The position numbers and the translations under genes are program-made. From assembly GCA_040902585.1 (NCBI GenBank), contig JBBDXA010000244.1, forward strand, positions 1-64,000: a DNA stretch of 64,000 bases. The letters are read 5' to 3'. The DNA is from JBBDXA01 sp040902585 (lineage in GTDB: Bacteria > Planctomycetota > Phycisphaerae > Phycisphaerales > Phycisphaeraceae). The notes below the pieces were generated by a model that worked only from the letters and a program-made list of their open reading frames with translations, did no database searches and was not told the DNA's origin. Positions 16,101-25,348 of this stretch are shown piece by piece. The number at the start of each line of letters is the position of its first letter. Position 1 is the first letter of the stretch.

Positions 16101-19100
16101 GCGTTGGAAAGGGCATCGGTCTCGATGGTGACCTGGTCCTGCGGCGAGGGCTGCGCGCCCTGGAGCGTTGTGGCCTGAAGCCGGGCCTGGAAGAGGCGGG
16201 TGAGCGAGGGGCCGACGGTCGCGGCATCGTTGTGCGTCAGGCCGACGACGAAGAGATCAACCGCGGGGTTGACCTGCTTCACATCCATCTTCGCGAGCAG
16301 GCCGGTGAGCACCTTGCTGTCATCGGCGTTGGCGGCGACGAGCAGACTGTTGGTGCGCAGGTCGGCGAGGATGGTGGGCTTTTGCTTCTGCACATCCGGC
16401 GTGGTGGCAGCGGCGTAACGCTCGTTGAAAAGCTGCGTCAGCGTGGTGCTGAGTGTGCCTGCGTTGGCTTCCTTGAGCGGGCCCATGATCTGAATCTGCG
16501 TCGCCAGCGCGGGGCCGGCGTTGTCAAGCTGCTGAGCGAGCGATTCGACCAGTTTGAAGCCTTCGGTCGAGCCGGCGACGATCAGCGAGTTACTGCGCGG
16601 GTCGGCGACGATCAACATGCGAAGTGCTTCGGCATCCGCGGCGCCCAGCGTCTGCTGCTGCTGCACGCGCTGATCCATCGCGGTCTGGAGCGTCGGCGCC
16701 AGGGCTGAGGCTTCAGCGTTCTGGAGCTTCACGAGCTTGATCTCTTTCAGCTCGATCGGCAGCTTCTTGTCCACCTGCTTCGTCATCGCCGTGATCATGA
16801 TGAAGGTCTTCTCGCTGGCGGCGATCACTAAGGTGTTCGTGCGCGTGTCCACACCGACTGTGGGGATATCCGTCTCACGTACATCCTTGGCGTTCTGCCC
16901 GGTGTAGAGCGAGTCGATCATGGTCTTGATGCGCGTCGCGTCAGCGTTTTCCAGCGGAATGAAGCGGACCAAGTTGCCCGCGCCGGCCCCGGGCACATCC
17001 AGCGACTTGATCACATCCGCGATGATCGGCATCACATCACTGCGGGCCGCGACGACCAGCGTCTGGCTGACGTCATCTCCGCGCACCGTCAGCGCGGGAC
17101 GCGATGCGGTGAACTCACTCTGCACATCCTTCTCGTTGACCTTCATCCAAAGTTGCGTGGCCTGAGCGCGGATACCGGCGACGGCCTGAGTGTTGGCGTT
17201 GTTGCCGCCGCCCTGGACAGCCGTCTCCGTGAAGACTTCCGACAGGATCGGCGCGATGACCGAGGCCTTGGCGTGACCGAGTTGGAACAGGCGGACTTCG
17301 GTGACGAACTTACCCGTCTCGCGATCCAGGTCCGTCGCGATTCTGACGGCCAGTTCCAGCGTCTCAGGCTTGCCGCTGAGGACGAGCGAATTGGTGCGCA
17401 GGTCCGCGCTCACGTTCAGCGGGTTGACGATCGCCTTGCCCGTGGGCTCCTCCGGTTCAGCCTTGCCCGCGGTGGAAGTGCCGGCCTTGCCCGCCAGCTT
17501 CTGACCCTGCGTGAAAATCTCCGTCAGGATCGTCGCGACCGACTGCGCATCAGCCTTTTTCAGGTGAACGAGATTGACCTTCACATCTTCCGTCAGTGGC
17601 ACTGCGTCCATCATCGCGATGATCGCCGACAGGGCTTGGAGATTGTCAGGCGTGCCGGAGATGACCAGCGCGTTGGCGCCCTGTTCGCCGGCATTGATCG
17701 GGTCGGCGATGATCTTCATGGGCTTGTACAGATCGAGTTCGATCATCTTCTCGCCCTTGGCATCCATGATCTTGAGCAGGCGCACCTGCTCCTGAAGTGC
17801 CTGGCCTTCGGGCGTGATGGTGGTCGTGCCCGAGCGCTGGCGCAGCATTTCATTGAGCACCGCCGCCATGCGCGTCGAGTCTGCCCGCTTGAGCTGCACG
17901 ATCATGATCTCCGCCGCTTCGTGCGCGGGAGCCTGGTCGAGCAGGTCGATCACCTTGCCGACCTGATCGAAGACATTGGTCTTGGCGGTGACGATCAGCG
18001 AGCGCGTCCGGTCGTCCGCCTGCACGTCGAATGAATCATCCTGCCGAATCACATCCACCTTCGCGAGCATGCGCTGAACCAGCGGCACCATCTTGGAAGG
18101 CGTGGAATTCTTGAGCGTGAAGATGCGGAACTCGACCTGCGGCACCACGTTCTTGTCGTCGAGCATCTTGATCAGTGCTTCGACCTCAGGCAGCTTCGAC
18201 TCGACAGCCGCGATGACGATGGCGTTGGTTCCCGCCAGCGACGTGACGCCGACGCGATCCTCCGGCCGCTGCACGTTGCCGTACATCTGCGCGAGAGCCT
18301 GGGCGATGCGCTGGTTGTTGGCGCGTTCGAGGATGATGACCTTCGTCTGCCGCTGCTGACCCTTGGCGGCTTCTTCCATCATCTCGACGAGCCGCTGAAT
18401 CGCTTCGTAGTCTTCATCACTGGAGTTGACGATGATCGAACCGCTGTTGGGGACAGGCGTCGCGGAGACGCGGCCGTCCGCCGTGCTGCGCGTGGTCATG
18501 CTGCTGCCGGCTGGGTTCAGGTCGGAGCGCTGGCCGCCGTTGGGTGCGTTGCCGCCGCGATTCGGTTGCGCGCCGCCGCCGTTCTGATTGCCGCCGCGAT
18601 TCGGCTGATTGCCTCCGCGCGGATTCTGCGTGGGCGTCACGTTGGGATTCTGCTGGCCGCCCTGATTGGGCTGCGTGCCCTGATTAAAATTCTGGTTGCC
18701 GCCGCCACGGTTGCCCTGGTTGGTCGGCTGAAAACCCTGGTTGCCCTGATTGAAGCCCTGGTTGCCACCACGGTTGCCCTGGTTTTGCTGCTGCGTCGTG
18801 TCCTGACCGCCGTAGATCGAGTTGATCGCCCGCTGCACATCGGTCGGATCGGCGTACTTGAGCGTCAGGATGCGAGGCTGGCCGCGCTGTGGCGCGATCG
18901 ATTCAAGGTGATTCACCGTGAACTGAATCTGCGTGCGCGTCATCTGATCAGCCACGACGATCAGCGAGTTGGAGCGCATGTCCGCGGAGACGGCGAACTT
19001 CGGACTCGCAGGCCCTCCGCTCTTGAGCAAACTGCCGGAGTTGATCGCGGTCAGACGGAAGAGATTGTTGATGGTGTTGGCCATATCCACCGCATCGCCG

Positions 19101-22100
19101 TTGCGGATGGGAATGACGGTGATGCCGGTTTCGGTGTCCGCCTTTTCGACGTCCATCGCCTCGGCCAGCTTCAGGTATTTCTCCACGTCCTTTTCAGGGC
19201 CGGAGAAGATGACGATGTTGCTGGCGTTCTCGCTGGTGATGACGGTATCGTTGGAGCGACCGCCGGTCAGGTTGCGGTTGCCGCCGCCTGAAGTGCCTCG
19301 GGCTGAAGCGATGCTGCTCAAGGCCCGCGACAGATCCTGCGCTGATGCATTCTGAAGGACGAGGAAACGGTTGACCATCTCGCCGCGCACGTCCACATCC
19401 AGCGACGGCAGGAGGGCATCGATCTTCTTGTGGTTCTCTTCGCTGGCGGTGACGATGATCGTGTTGGATTCGACCTCGGCGATCACCGTGACGCGCTGGC
19501 TGGGGTCCTCTGCCTGACCGCCTGTTGCAAGGTTGGCCACCGTGCGACTGTTGGTGGCAAAGGCATCGGTCAAGGCTTTGGCGATCGAGTCGGCCCGGCC
19601 GGCCTTGATCTGAATCAGCCGCTGCGAGAGCTTGCCCAGCGGACTGGCCACATCAAGCTGCATCGCCATTTCCTGGATCTTCTTGAAGGTCTCTTCATCA
19701 GACCGCACGATCAGCTTCTTCGATTCGCGATCGCCTTCAATCACGATCGGCTGCCTTTGATTGTTCTGCCCGCGGAACTGGTTGTTGCCGACGGTGATGC
19801 TCGACTGCTGCGTAAAAATCTTGGTCAGGAGCTGCGCCAGGCTGACCGGATCCGCATGCTGGAGCGACACAAGCTGCAACGGCTGCGTGGCGATGACCGG
19901 CACATCGATCTTGGCGATGAGCTCGGCGATCTTCTCATGCATTTCCTTGGTCGCGCGGATGACCAGCGAGTTGCTGGAGGCATCAGCACTGATGCGCATC
20001 GCACCGGGCGCGACGTCGGCTGTCGGAGCGGGCGCGCCCCCTGAGCGCGGACCGGCGAGCCATTGGAGGGAGTTGGCGTTCTGCCGGGTGCCGCTGCTGC
20101 CGGGCATGAGCATGTCCGCCAGAGTGCTGGCGACGCTGGTGGCCTCGGCGTTGGCGATCTTGTAGACCTTGATCTCCAGTTCACCGGCGGGCTGCGAGTT
20201 GTCGATATCCGCGATGACCTTCGCGATCATCGCCTGTTGATCGGCCGAGGCGGCGACGATGATCGTATTGGACGCGGCATCGGCGGTGATGGTCACGCGG
20301 CCGGAGGCGTTGGGGCCGTTGCCGGTTCCCACCAGCGGGCCGTAGATCTTCTGAAGGTTGTTGACCGTTGTGCCCAGGTCCGCATTCTTGATCGGATACA
20401 TCTGCACGGTGGGCACCGCCGCCAGCGCGGCACTCTGATCGATCTCCTGAATCATCTCGGCGATAATGTCCATCGCCTCGGCCGGCGCGGTGGCGATCAC
20501 ACTGTTGGTCTGCTGATTGGAAGTGACGCTGACGATGCTGGCCATGTCTACCGGCTCTTTGCCGAGCTGGCCCTTAATGGCTTCCTCCACCTTGCCGCGG
20601 ATCATGACGGAGCGCGGAGCAGTGGTGCCACGAGCACCGGCGGAACCGGCGAACATCGCGGTGATGTTGGTGGCGACTTCGCGGGCATCGGTGTTCTTCA
20701 AGGGGAACACGCGCACGACGCTGGCGACGGTGGTGGACGTATCGATCTGATCGATGACCTTGCTGACGAGATCCAGATCGGTGGGCTTGCCACGGGCGAT
20801 GATGCGGTTGGTGCGCTTGTCGGCGACGATGATGACCGTCGGCGCGGCCGCCTGCTGCTGACCACCGGCGCGGGCGTTGCGCTGAGTGCCGCCCTGCGCG
20901 TTGCTGTTGCCGCCGCCGCGCTGAAGGACGCCGGATCGCTCCATCGCCGCGGTGACCGGATCGGTGCCGCTGTCACCGCCGCGACCGCCGCCCGCAGCGC
21001 CGCCCATCTGCTGCATGAGCTGCTGCTGCATCATCTGAAAGAGCTGCTGCTGCTGCGCGTTGCCGCCCTGGAGTTGCTGCTGCTGGGTCAGGAACTTGGC
21101 GTTGAACAGGCTGTTCAAGACCTGGGCAAGCGTTTCCGGATCGCTGTGCTTCACACTGAAGACGCGGAAATCAAAACCATCGCTCGCCTCTTCGGAGGTG
21201 CTGAACTGGGAAATGAGGGAATCGATCTCCGCCAGTTGCTTGCGCGTGCCGGAGATGATCAGCGTGTTGGTCGGTTCGTCTACGGCGATGATGACATCGG
21301 GAATCGGGCCGGATGCGGGCTCGGGCACTTCGATTTTCTTGATGTCAGGATCAGCGGCCGCAGCGATGAATTCAGTCGAAGGCTCGATGCCGTCGATCAC
21401 ATCATCAGCCACGTTCCGCACCAGGGCTTCGACATCCATCGGGCTGTTCGAAGAATCATCCGCGCGTGCGGAAGGCTTCGTATCCTTGGGCTGGGCGGGC
21501 GGACCGTCCTTGGGCGCGGGGGCCGGGACGTTCTCGGATTCAGGCTTGGGGATCGCGCTGTCCGGCAGCTTGTCGGTGACGATCACCTTGCCGCCGGTCT
21601 TCTGCGAGTAGAGCGTCTGAAGCATCGCCGCGATCTTCGCCGCGCTCTGCTGCTTCATGTTTATCACTTCGACGATGCGGCGGTTGTCTTCGGGCGTCTT
21701 GGCACCTTCGTCGAGCTTGGTGACGAGTTCCTCGATCGTCTTCATGTCCTCGGGCGAAGCGATCACGGAGATCGATTCCGCAAAGGTATCGGCGAGAATC
21801 ACGGGCTTGTCCGTCTTGCGGTCGGCGAAGGTCGCTTCGATCTGCGAAGCCACATCCGTCGCCCACGCATTTTTCAGGAAGAAATACTGCGCCTCGCGGT
21901 TGACGCGCTCCTGCGGGTTGTCCAGCGACTCGATGATCTGCTCGACCAGCGCGAAGTACGTCGGCGTGGTGGAAACCACGAGCTTGTTCGTGCGCGGATC
22001 GGCTCCCACGGTAAAGGGAGGCGGCGTGACATTCTTGCCTTTGGACGCCGCCGCGATCATCGCCTTGAAGATGTCATCCAGCGTCTTGGCGAGGGCGGCC

Positions 22101-25100
22101 GCGTCGCCGTTCTTCAGTTGATACATCTGAATCTTCGAACTGTTGGCGGTGCTTTCGCTGTCCAGTCGCTCGATCATCTTGACCGCTTCCATCACCCGCT
22201 CGAACGGCCCGCGCACGAGCACGCTGTTGGAGTTCGGATCGGCGGAGACCGTGACGGCATCATCCGAAACCGCCTTGCCCGCGGGGCCGGCGTTCTTCAC
22301 CTGCGCGGCGAACACGGCCGTGACCACCTCCGCCATGCTTCCGGCCTGAGCGTTCTTGAGTTGCACCTGCTGAATGATGATGGTCTTCTGGGCATCAGGA
22401 TCGTCGAAGTCCTTGATCAGAATTTCGGCGAGCGTGATCTTGTCCATCGGACCCTGCACGATGATGTCGTTGGTGATGTCAACAGCGACGACGCGCGTCT
22501 GCGGCACGTCTTTGGCCGTAACACCCGGCACAGGCTTATCAACCAAGATTGCTTCCAGGGCTGCCGCCACGTCGGTCGCGCTGGAGTTGGCCAGCCGGAA
22601 CCGCTTGGTCGTGCTCCCGACGACGCGCGTCGCCTCCACGTCCTTGATCACCTTTTCAATCTTCGCATGCTGTTCCAGCGTAGCCAGCACGATCAGCGTG
22701 GTGCCTTCGGCGCTGATGCGCGGCTGAAGTTCGGCCGAGTCCTTCGAGTTGGCCGACGGCTGGAACATGGCTGAGAGCGCCTGGACCAGGCCCTGAGCAC
22801 TGGCCTTTTCGAGTGAGTACGTGCGCATCTCCTGCGCGACGGAGCTGTTCTCCTGATCCATGCTCTTGATCAGGCCGGCGATCTCTTCGATCTTCTTGCG
22901 CGGCGCATCGATGATCAGCAGCTTGTCCCCGGGAGCAGCGGCGATGACCACGCGCTCGGCCGGATCGATCGTTCTCGCGCCGGCCGCGGGCACGGTCTCG
23001 TAAAGCTTCACGAGCATCGGCGCCAGGGACGAAGCGGAAGCCTTGTCCAGGGGGAGCATGCGCGTCTCGCGGGCGTTCTGCGGTGCCAGTTCATCGAGCT
23101 TCGCGATAAGCTCTTCCATCAGCTTGCGCTCGGACTCGGGCGCGCGGAAGATGATTGAACGCGATGCGGTGTCCGCCTGCACGTAGACCTTGCCCTCCTT
23201 CACGATCGCGGGCGGAATCATTCCGATGAGCGTCTGGGCGATGGCGGAAACGTCGGCCGCCTCGGAAAGTTGAATGATGCGCACGGGATCGACATTCTCA
23301 GCCGCGGGCACATCCAGTTGCGTGACCAGCTTTGCAATGGCGGCCTGATCATCAGCGGCGGCGGAAACGACGAGACTGTTATTGCGATCGGATGCCGTAA
23401 CGATGACCGGCGGCATCTCGGCTGAGCCGCTGCTGCCGCGGGAGGCCGTCGTCGTGCGGCGCGGGGCGGAGTAAACGGTCTTGACCGTCTCAGCCAGTTC
23501 TGAAGCCTTGGCGTGTTTGAGCGCGAGGATGCGGCTCTCGGCGACGTTGGTCGGGATGGCCACGTCCTTGATCGTGTCGATCACGCTCTTGACCTGCTCC
23601 CACTGCGATTCGAGGCAGGAGACCAGCAGCGTGTTGCTGGAGGCGATCGCCTGGATGGTGGGCATGATCTGCGGCGAGGCCTTGTTGCCGTATTGCTTCT
23701 CGTACATCTGGGAAATCTGCGTCGCCATCTCGGTGGCGCTGGACTGCCCGAGGTTGGTGATCACGTGAAGCTGGCGCGATTCGCCGTCGTACTTGTCGAT
23801 GTCCGCGATGATCTTGGTCGCGTTCTCGACCACGGCCGCAGGCCCGGAGACGTAGATCGTGTTGGTCGAAGGGTCGGCTGAAACCGCGATGTTGCCGAAC
23901 GTGCGCTCGCCGCGAATGTCACGGGGTGCCAGCACCGTGCGCAAGACTTCGGCGATGGCGGTGGCGGTGGTGTACTTGAGCGGAAAGGCTTTGACGGTAT
24001 TCAGATCCTTGACTGAGGCGTCGAGATCCTTGATCAGCTTTTCAATGATGCGCATGTCCTCGGCACCGGCGCGCACGAGCACCGAGTTCATCGAGGTATC
24101 GCCGTAGACATAGACACCGCGGTCGCGACCGATGATGGCCTGAATAGCCGCGGACACATCACGGGCGCCGGCCGTCTTCAGGCCGAAGGTGCGGATAGGA
24201 TCGACCGCATCGGGATTCTCCGCCTCGAGAATCAGCACGAGCTGATCCGCCAGTTCCAGCATGTCCTTCGTGCCGCGCAGAAGCAGGATGTTGGAGCGTT
24301 CATCCGCAGTGGCGTAGATCACTGAATCGCCCGCACGGAAAGTCGTCGTCGTGCCGCTGCCTTCACGCGGATCCCTGGAGGAAGAGGAGGCGGAGCGACT
24401 GCGCAGCAGATTGTTGATCACGCTGGCCGCGTTGGCGGCGGTGGCGCGCTTGAGCATGTAGTTCTTCAGATCCAGTTTCATCTCTTCTTCGCTCTTGGCA
24501 TCCATCAGCGCCAGCAGCCGGCGGATGCGCTCGATGTTGGAGAGCGTGTCGGTGAGAAGAATGCCCTTGCCGCGCACCAGCGGCGAGATGCGGCCGAAGA
24601 CGGAAACCATCGGCACGATCGCCTTGGAAGCGGTTTCCACGTCGATGTGCGCCACCGGGAGCATGACCGTGACGACTTCGCCCGAGCGCGAGCCTGCCGT
24701 GATCGCCTCTTCCAGTCCGGGGAAGATGCGCGTCCACGTCGCCAGATCGTTCACCTGCACCATGCGGAGATATCGCCCGTCTTCCTTCAGATACCAGCCT
24801 TTGCCCGCGAGCATGTTGTTGAGCACATCGAGCGCTTCGCCGTAGGTGTAGGGCTCGGCATCCATGAACGTGAGCGTGCCATCGACTTTGTAATCGCCGA
24901 TCATCGCCTTGCCCGACATCTGGGCGAAGCGCTTGACGACATCGGTGTAAGGAATGTTGTCGAACTGGAAGCGGATGTTGCGTTCGTCTTTCCTCGCCGC
25001 AGTCTGCGTGACCTGCACCACGGGGGGCTTGACGGGCGCTTCCACTTTCGCGGGCGTCTCAGTCTTCACCGGCGGGTCAGTCTTCGCGGGCTCTTCGCTC

Positions 25101-25348
25101 TTGACCGGCGCATCGCTCTTCTCGGGCGCATCGCTCTTCGCGGGCGTCTCCGCTTTGTCAGGCGTCGACGGCTCCGCTTGCGCCTTCGTAGGCTCATCCG
25201 CCTTCGGTTGCGCCTCGGGTTCAGCCTTTTCGGGGTCCTCCTGCGCAGCGATAACCGGCGCGGGTTCCTCCTGGGCGAGTGCGCTCAGCGGCGGAGCAGT
25301 GGCGATCAAACCAATAAGGATCAATTGAAATAGACGATCACGGAGCAT
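13175..25348 (-). CDS. gspD: giant type II secretion secretin with about 39 N-domain modules
   Basis: 4057 aa, several times the 650-750 aa of ordinary GspD. Order: signal peptide (1-25, ends ALA before QEEP); Pro/Ala/Glu/Lys-rich linker (26-120); N0 domain (about 124-200, IRFQFDNIPYTDVVKRFAQ); then about 39 consecutive secretin-N modules of roughly 75-110 residues (about 223-3720). Each has a strand-helix block like LKNADA..VA..L..LF, a strand like ADxRTNSLIV and a closing helix ending I..LD. The secretin gate follows (about 3720-3945): QVLIQVLLAEVTLDDS, LSRPQILASDNQPANI, GQRVPFVTNSS, VTVQDGQTIVVGGLI, VPILGDIPLIKYAFQS, LLIILTPRIL. A polar tail ends the protein. Two modules contain long Gln/Asn/Gly-rich inserts (about 1423-1509 and 2186-2276). 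The start overlaps the upstream PilO-like gene by 11 bases. Modules are diverged from one another, which argues against an assembly artefact. Confidence 0.95.
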   Translation of the reverse strand: MLRDRLFQLILIGLIATAPPLSALAQEEPAPVIAAQEDPEKAEPEAQPKADEPTKAQAEPSTPDKAETPAKSDAPEKSDAPVKSEEPAKTDPPVKTETPAKVEAPVKPPVVQVTQTAARKDERNIRFQFDNIPYTDVVKRFAQMSGKAMIGDYKVDGTLTFMDAEPYTYGEALDVLNNMLAGKGWYLKEDGRYLRMVQVNDLATWTRIFPGLEEAITAGSRSGEVVTVMLPVAHIDVETASKAIVPMVSVFGRISPLVRGKGILLTDTLSNIERIRRLLALMDAKSEEEMKLDLKNYMLKRATAANAASVINNLLRSRSASSSSRDPREGSGTTTTFRAGDSVIYATADERSNILLLRGTKDMLELADQLVLILEAENPDAVDPIRTFGLKTAGARDVSAAIQAIIGRDRGVYVYGDTSMNSVLVRAGAEDMRIIEKLIKDLDASVKDLNTVKAFPLKYTTATAIAEVLRTVLAPRDIRGERTFGNIAVSADPSTNTIYVSGPAAVVENATKIIADIDKYDGESRQLHVITNLGQSSATEMATQISQMYEKQYGNKASPQIMPTIQAIASSNTLLVSCLESQWEQVKSVIDTIKDVAIPTNVAESRILALKHAKASELAETVKTVYSAPRRTTTASRGSSGSAEMPPVIVTASDRNNSLVVSAAADDQAAIAKLVTQLDVPAAENVDPVRIIQLSEAADVSAIAQTLIGMIPPAIVKEGKVYVQADTASRSIIFRAPESERKLMEELIAKLDELAPQNARETRMLPLDKASASSLAPMLVKLYETVPAAGARTIDPAERVVIAAAPGDKLLIIDAPRKKIEEIAGLIKSMDQENSSVAQEMRTYSLEKASAQGLVQALSAMFQPSANSKDSAELQPRISAEGTTLIVLATLEQHAKIEKVIKDVEATRVVGSTTKRFRLANSSATDVAAALEAILVDKPVPGVTAKDVPQTRVVAVDITNDIIVQGPMDKITLAEILIKDFDDPDAQKTIIIQQVQLKNAQAGSMAEVVTAVFAAQVKNAGPAGKAVSDDAVTVSADPNSNSVLVRGPFERVMEAVKMIERLDSESTANSSKIQMYQLKNGDAAALAKTLDDIFKAMIAAASKGKNVTPPPFTVGADPRTNKLVVSTTPTYFALVEQIIESLDNPQERVNREAQYFFLKNAWATDVASQIEATFADRKTDKPVILADTFAESISVIASPEDMKTIEELVTKLDEGAKTPEDNRRIVEVINMKQQSAAKIAAMLQTLYSQKTGGKVIVTDKLPDSAIPKPESENVPAPAPKDGPPAQPKDTKPSARADDSSNSPMDVEALVRNVADDVIDGIEPSTEFIAAAADPDIKKIEVPEPASGPIPDVIIAVDEPTNTLIISGTRKQLAEIDSLISQFSTSEEASDGFDFRVFSVKHSDPETLAQVLNSLFNAKFLTQQQQLQGGNAQQQQLFQMMQQQLMQQMGGAAGGGRGGDSGTDPVTAAMERSGVLQRGGGNSNAQGGTQRNARAGGQQQAAAPTVIIVADKRTNRIIARGKPTDLDLVSKVIDQIDTSTTVASVVRVFPLKNTDAREVATNITAMFAGSAGARGTTAPRSVMIRGKVEEAIKGQLGKEPVDMASIVSVTSNQQTNSVIATAPAEAMDIIAEMIQEIDQSAALAAVPTVQMYPIKNADLGTTVNNLQKIYGPLVGTGNGPNASGRVTITADAASNTIIVAASADQQAMIAKVIADIDNSQPAGELEIKVYKIANAEATSVASTLADMLMPGSSGTRQNANSLQWLAGPRSGGAPAPTADVAPGAMRISADASSNSLVIRATKEMHEKIAELIAKIDVPVIATQPLQLVSLQHADPVSLAQLLTKIFTQQSSITVGNNQFRGQNNQRQPIVIEGDRESKKLIVRSDEETFKKIQEMAMQLDVASPLGKLSQRLIQIKAGRADSIAKALTDAFATNSRTVANLATGGQAEDPSQRVTVIAEVESNTIIVTASEENHKKIDALLPSLDVDVRGEMVNRFLVLQNASAQDLSRALSSIASARGTSGGGNRNLTGGRSNDTVITSENASNIVIFSGPEKDVEKYLKLAEAMDVEKADTETGITVIPIRNGDAVDMANTINNLFRLTAINSGSLLKSGGPASPKFAVSADMRSNSLIVVADQMTRTQIQFTVNHLESIAPQRGQPRILTLKYADPTDVQRAINSIYGGQDTTQQQNQGNRGGNQGFNQGNQGFQPTNQGNRGGGNQNFNQGTQPNQGGQQNPNVTPTQNPRGGNQPNRGGNQNGGGAQPNRGGNAPNGGQRSDLNPAGSSMTTRSTADGRVSATPVPNSGSIIVNSSDEDYEAIQRLVEMMEEAAKGQQRQTKVIILERANNQRIAQALAQMYGNVQRPEDRVGVTSLAGTNAIVIAAVESKLPEVEALIKMLDDKNVVPQVEFRIFTLKNSTPSKMVPLVQRMLAKVDVIRQDDSFDVQADDRTRSLIVTAKTNVFDQVGKVIDLLDQAPAHEAAEIMIVQLKRADSTRMAAVLNEMLRQRSGTTTITPEGQALQEQVRLLKIMDAKGEKMIELDLYKPMKIIADPINAGEQGANALVISGTPDNLQALSAIIAMMDAVPLTEDVKVNLVHLKKADAQSVATILTEIFTQGQKLAGKAGTSTAGKAEPEEPTGKAIVNPLNVSADLRTNSLVLSGKPETLELAVRIATDLDRETGKFVTEVRLFQLGHAKASVIAPILSEVFTETAVQGGGNNANTQAVAGIRAQATQLWMKVNEKDVQSEFTASRPALTVRGDDVSQTLVVAARSDVMPIIADVIKSLDVPGAGAGNLVRFIPLENADATRIKTMIDSLYTGQNAKDVRETDIPTVGVDTRTNTLVIAASEKTFIMITAMTKQVDKKLPIELKEIKLVKLQNAEASALAPTLQTAMDQRVQQQQTLGAADAEALRMLIVADPRSNSLIVAGSTEGFKLVESLAQQLDNAGPALATQIQIMGPLKEANAGTLSTTLTQLFNERYAAATTPDVQKQKPTILADLRTNSLLVAANADDSKVLTGLLAKMDVKQVNPAVDLFVVGLTHNDAATVGPSLTRLFQARLQATTLQGAQPSPQDQVTIETDALSNALIISASKENMALIQNLLTKVDVDPPAQTGVVRMYHLVNADASRISQILQDLVTQGLYKPGTAAATGQNQVVANREKIAVQVDTRTNVLIVSASKENFAVIEEIVKQLDSSKDYGVLGDMRMFALKHADATRLGPTLQEIFDKKRAAEQAVTGTAPRALAVSIIAEARTNTLLVGGSTESFTAVEAMIKELDGEQVPAAGQFKVFELKYATASALQPMLQDLFANMKIRDTTKDAVTVLADSRSQSLIVGATAEHMALAESLIKQLDIAKVSDTVERIYPLRKADATQVLTTLKELYDAQSAANGTTPSGVVMSAQARINSIIVRAGTADHERIASLIGKLDSNNVQRITEIKVVVLKQADATELAAILNDILTKKAIDPNITGTDSRQTILQFLGKTESGKQFIAQALQEGVMISAERRSNSLIISAPLDYMPLLQSLIQSLDQTPAKPAEIRRFLLKNADATQMSDIITKVFKMDVTDAAGTKMITYRLVGGRPVADANGNFAPIPEATVGTAEQDALRVTIDTRTNSLLVGGTPEHVQLVSRIVDELDDSPALERKTEVFRLRNGQALDIETTLRNFLDQERTRLTSTLGTDKVGAAQRLAEQDVSIVAEPTSNSLLVSASPRYYAQIKAMIDKLDDPKPQVLIQVLLAEVTLDDSIDLGFDFQITKGIQSHNVQGGTNFGVQQAIQQFGGMGVSVTGGDFSFFLRALQAQGKLEVLSRPQILASDNQPANITVGQRVPFVTNSSISDTGNVVNTIQYEDVGILLNVTARISDDGFVNMDVNPEISSLSNSSVQVSETVSAPIISNRSAATRVTVQDGQTIVVGGLITTTDEERVSKVPILGDIPLIKYAFQSTTHTKQRTELLIILTPRILYKPSDAAEITRLNRERMELIRKIKIEEAGKGTEIPFDGAGPLREFENKDGKSPALPNGAKRGGDFDAGKSGLGALNVGAPVGAAKGDVSRAFRPQLETAR

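Noticed and set aside
13526..18034. Plus-strand frames of 436, 532 and 293 codons (13526-14836, 15110-16708, 17153-18034)
   Set aside because: All are antisense to secretin modules; their apparent internal similarity merely mirrors the module repeats on the true strand.
20063..22774. Open frame of 903 codons on the plus strand opposite the secretin gene
   Set aside because: It lies wholly antisense to the secretin modules. Its translation is rich in Arg, His, Gly and Asp without domains, a GC-rich shadow of a strongly biased coding strand.
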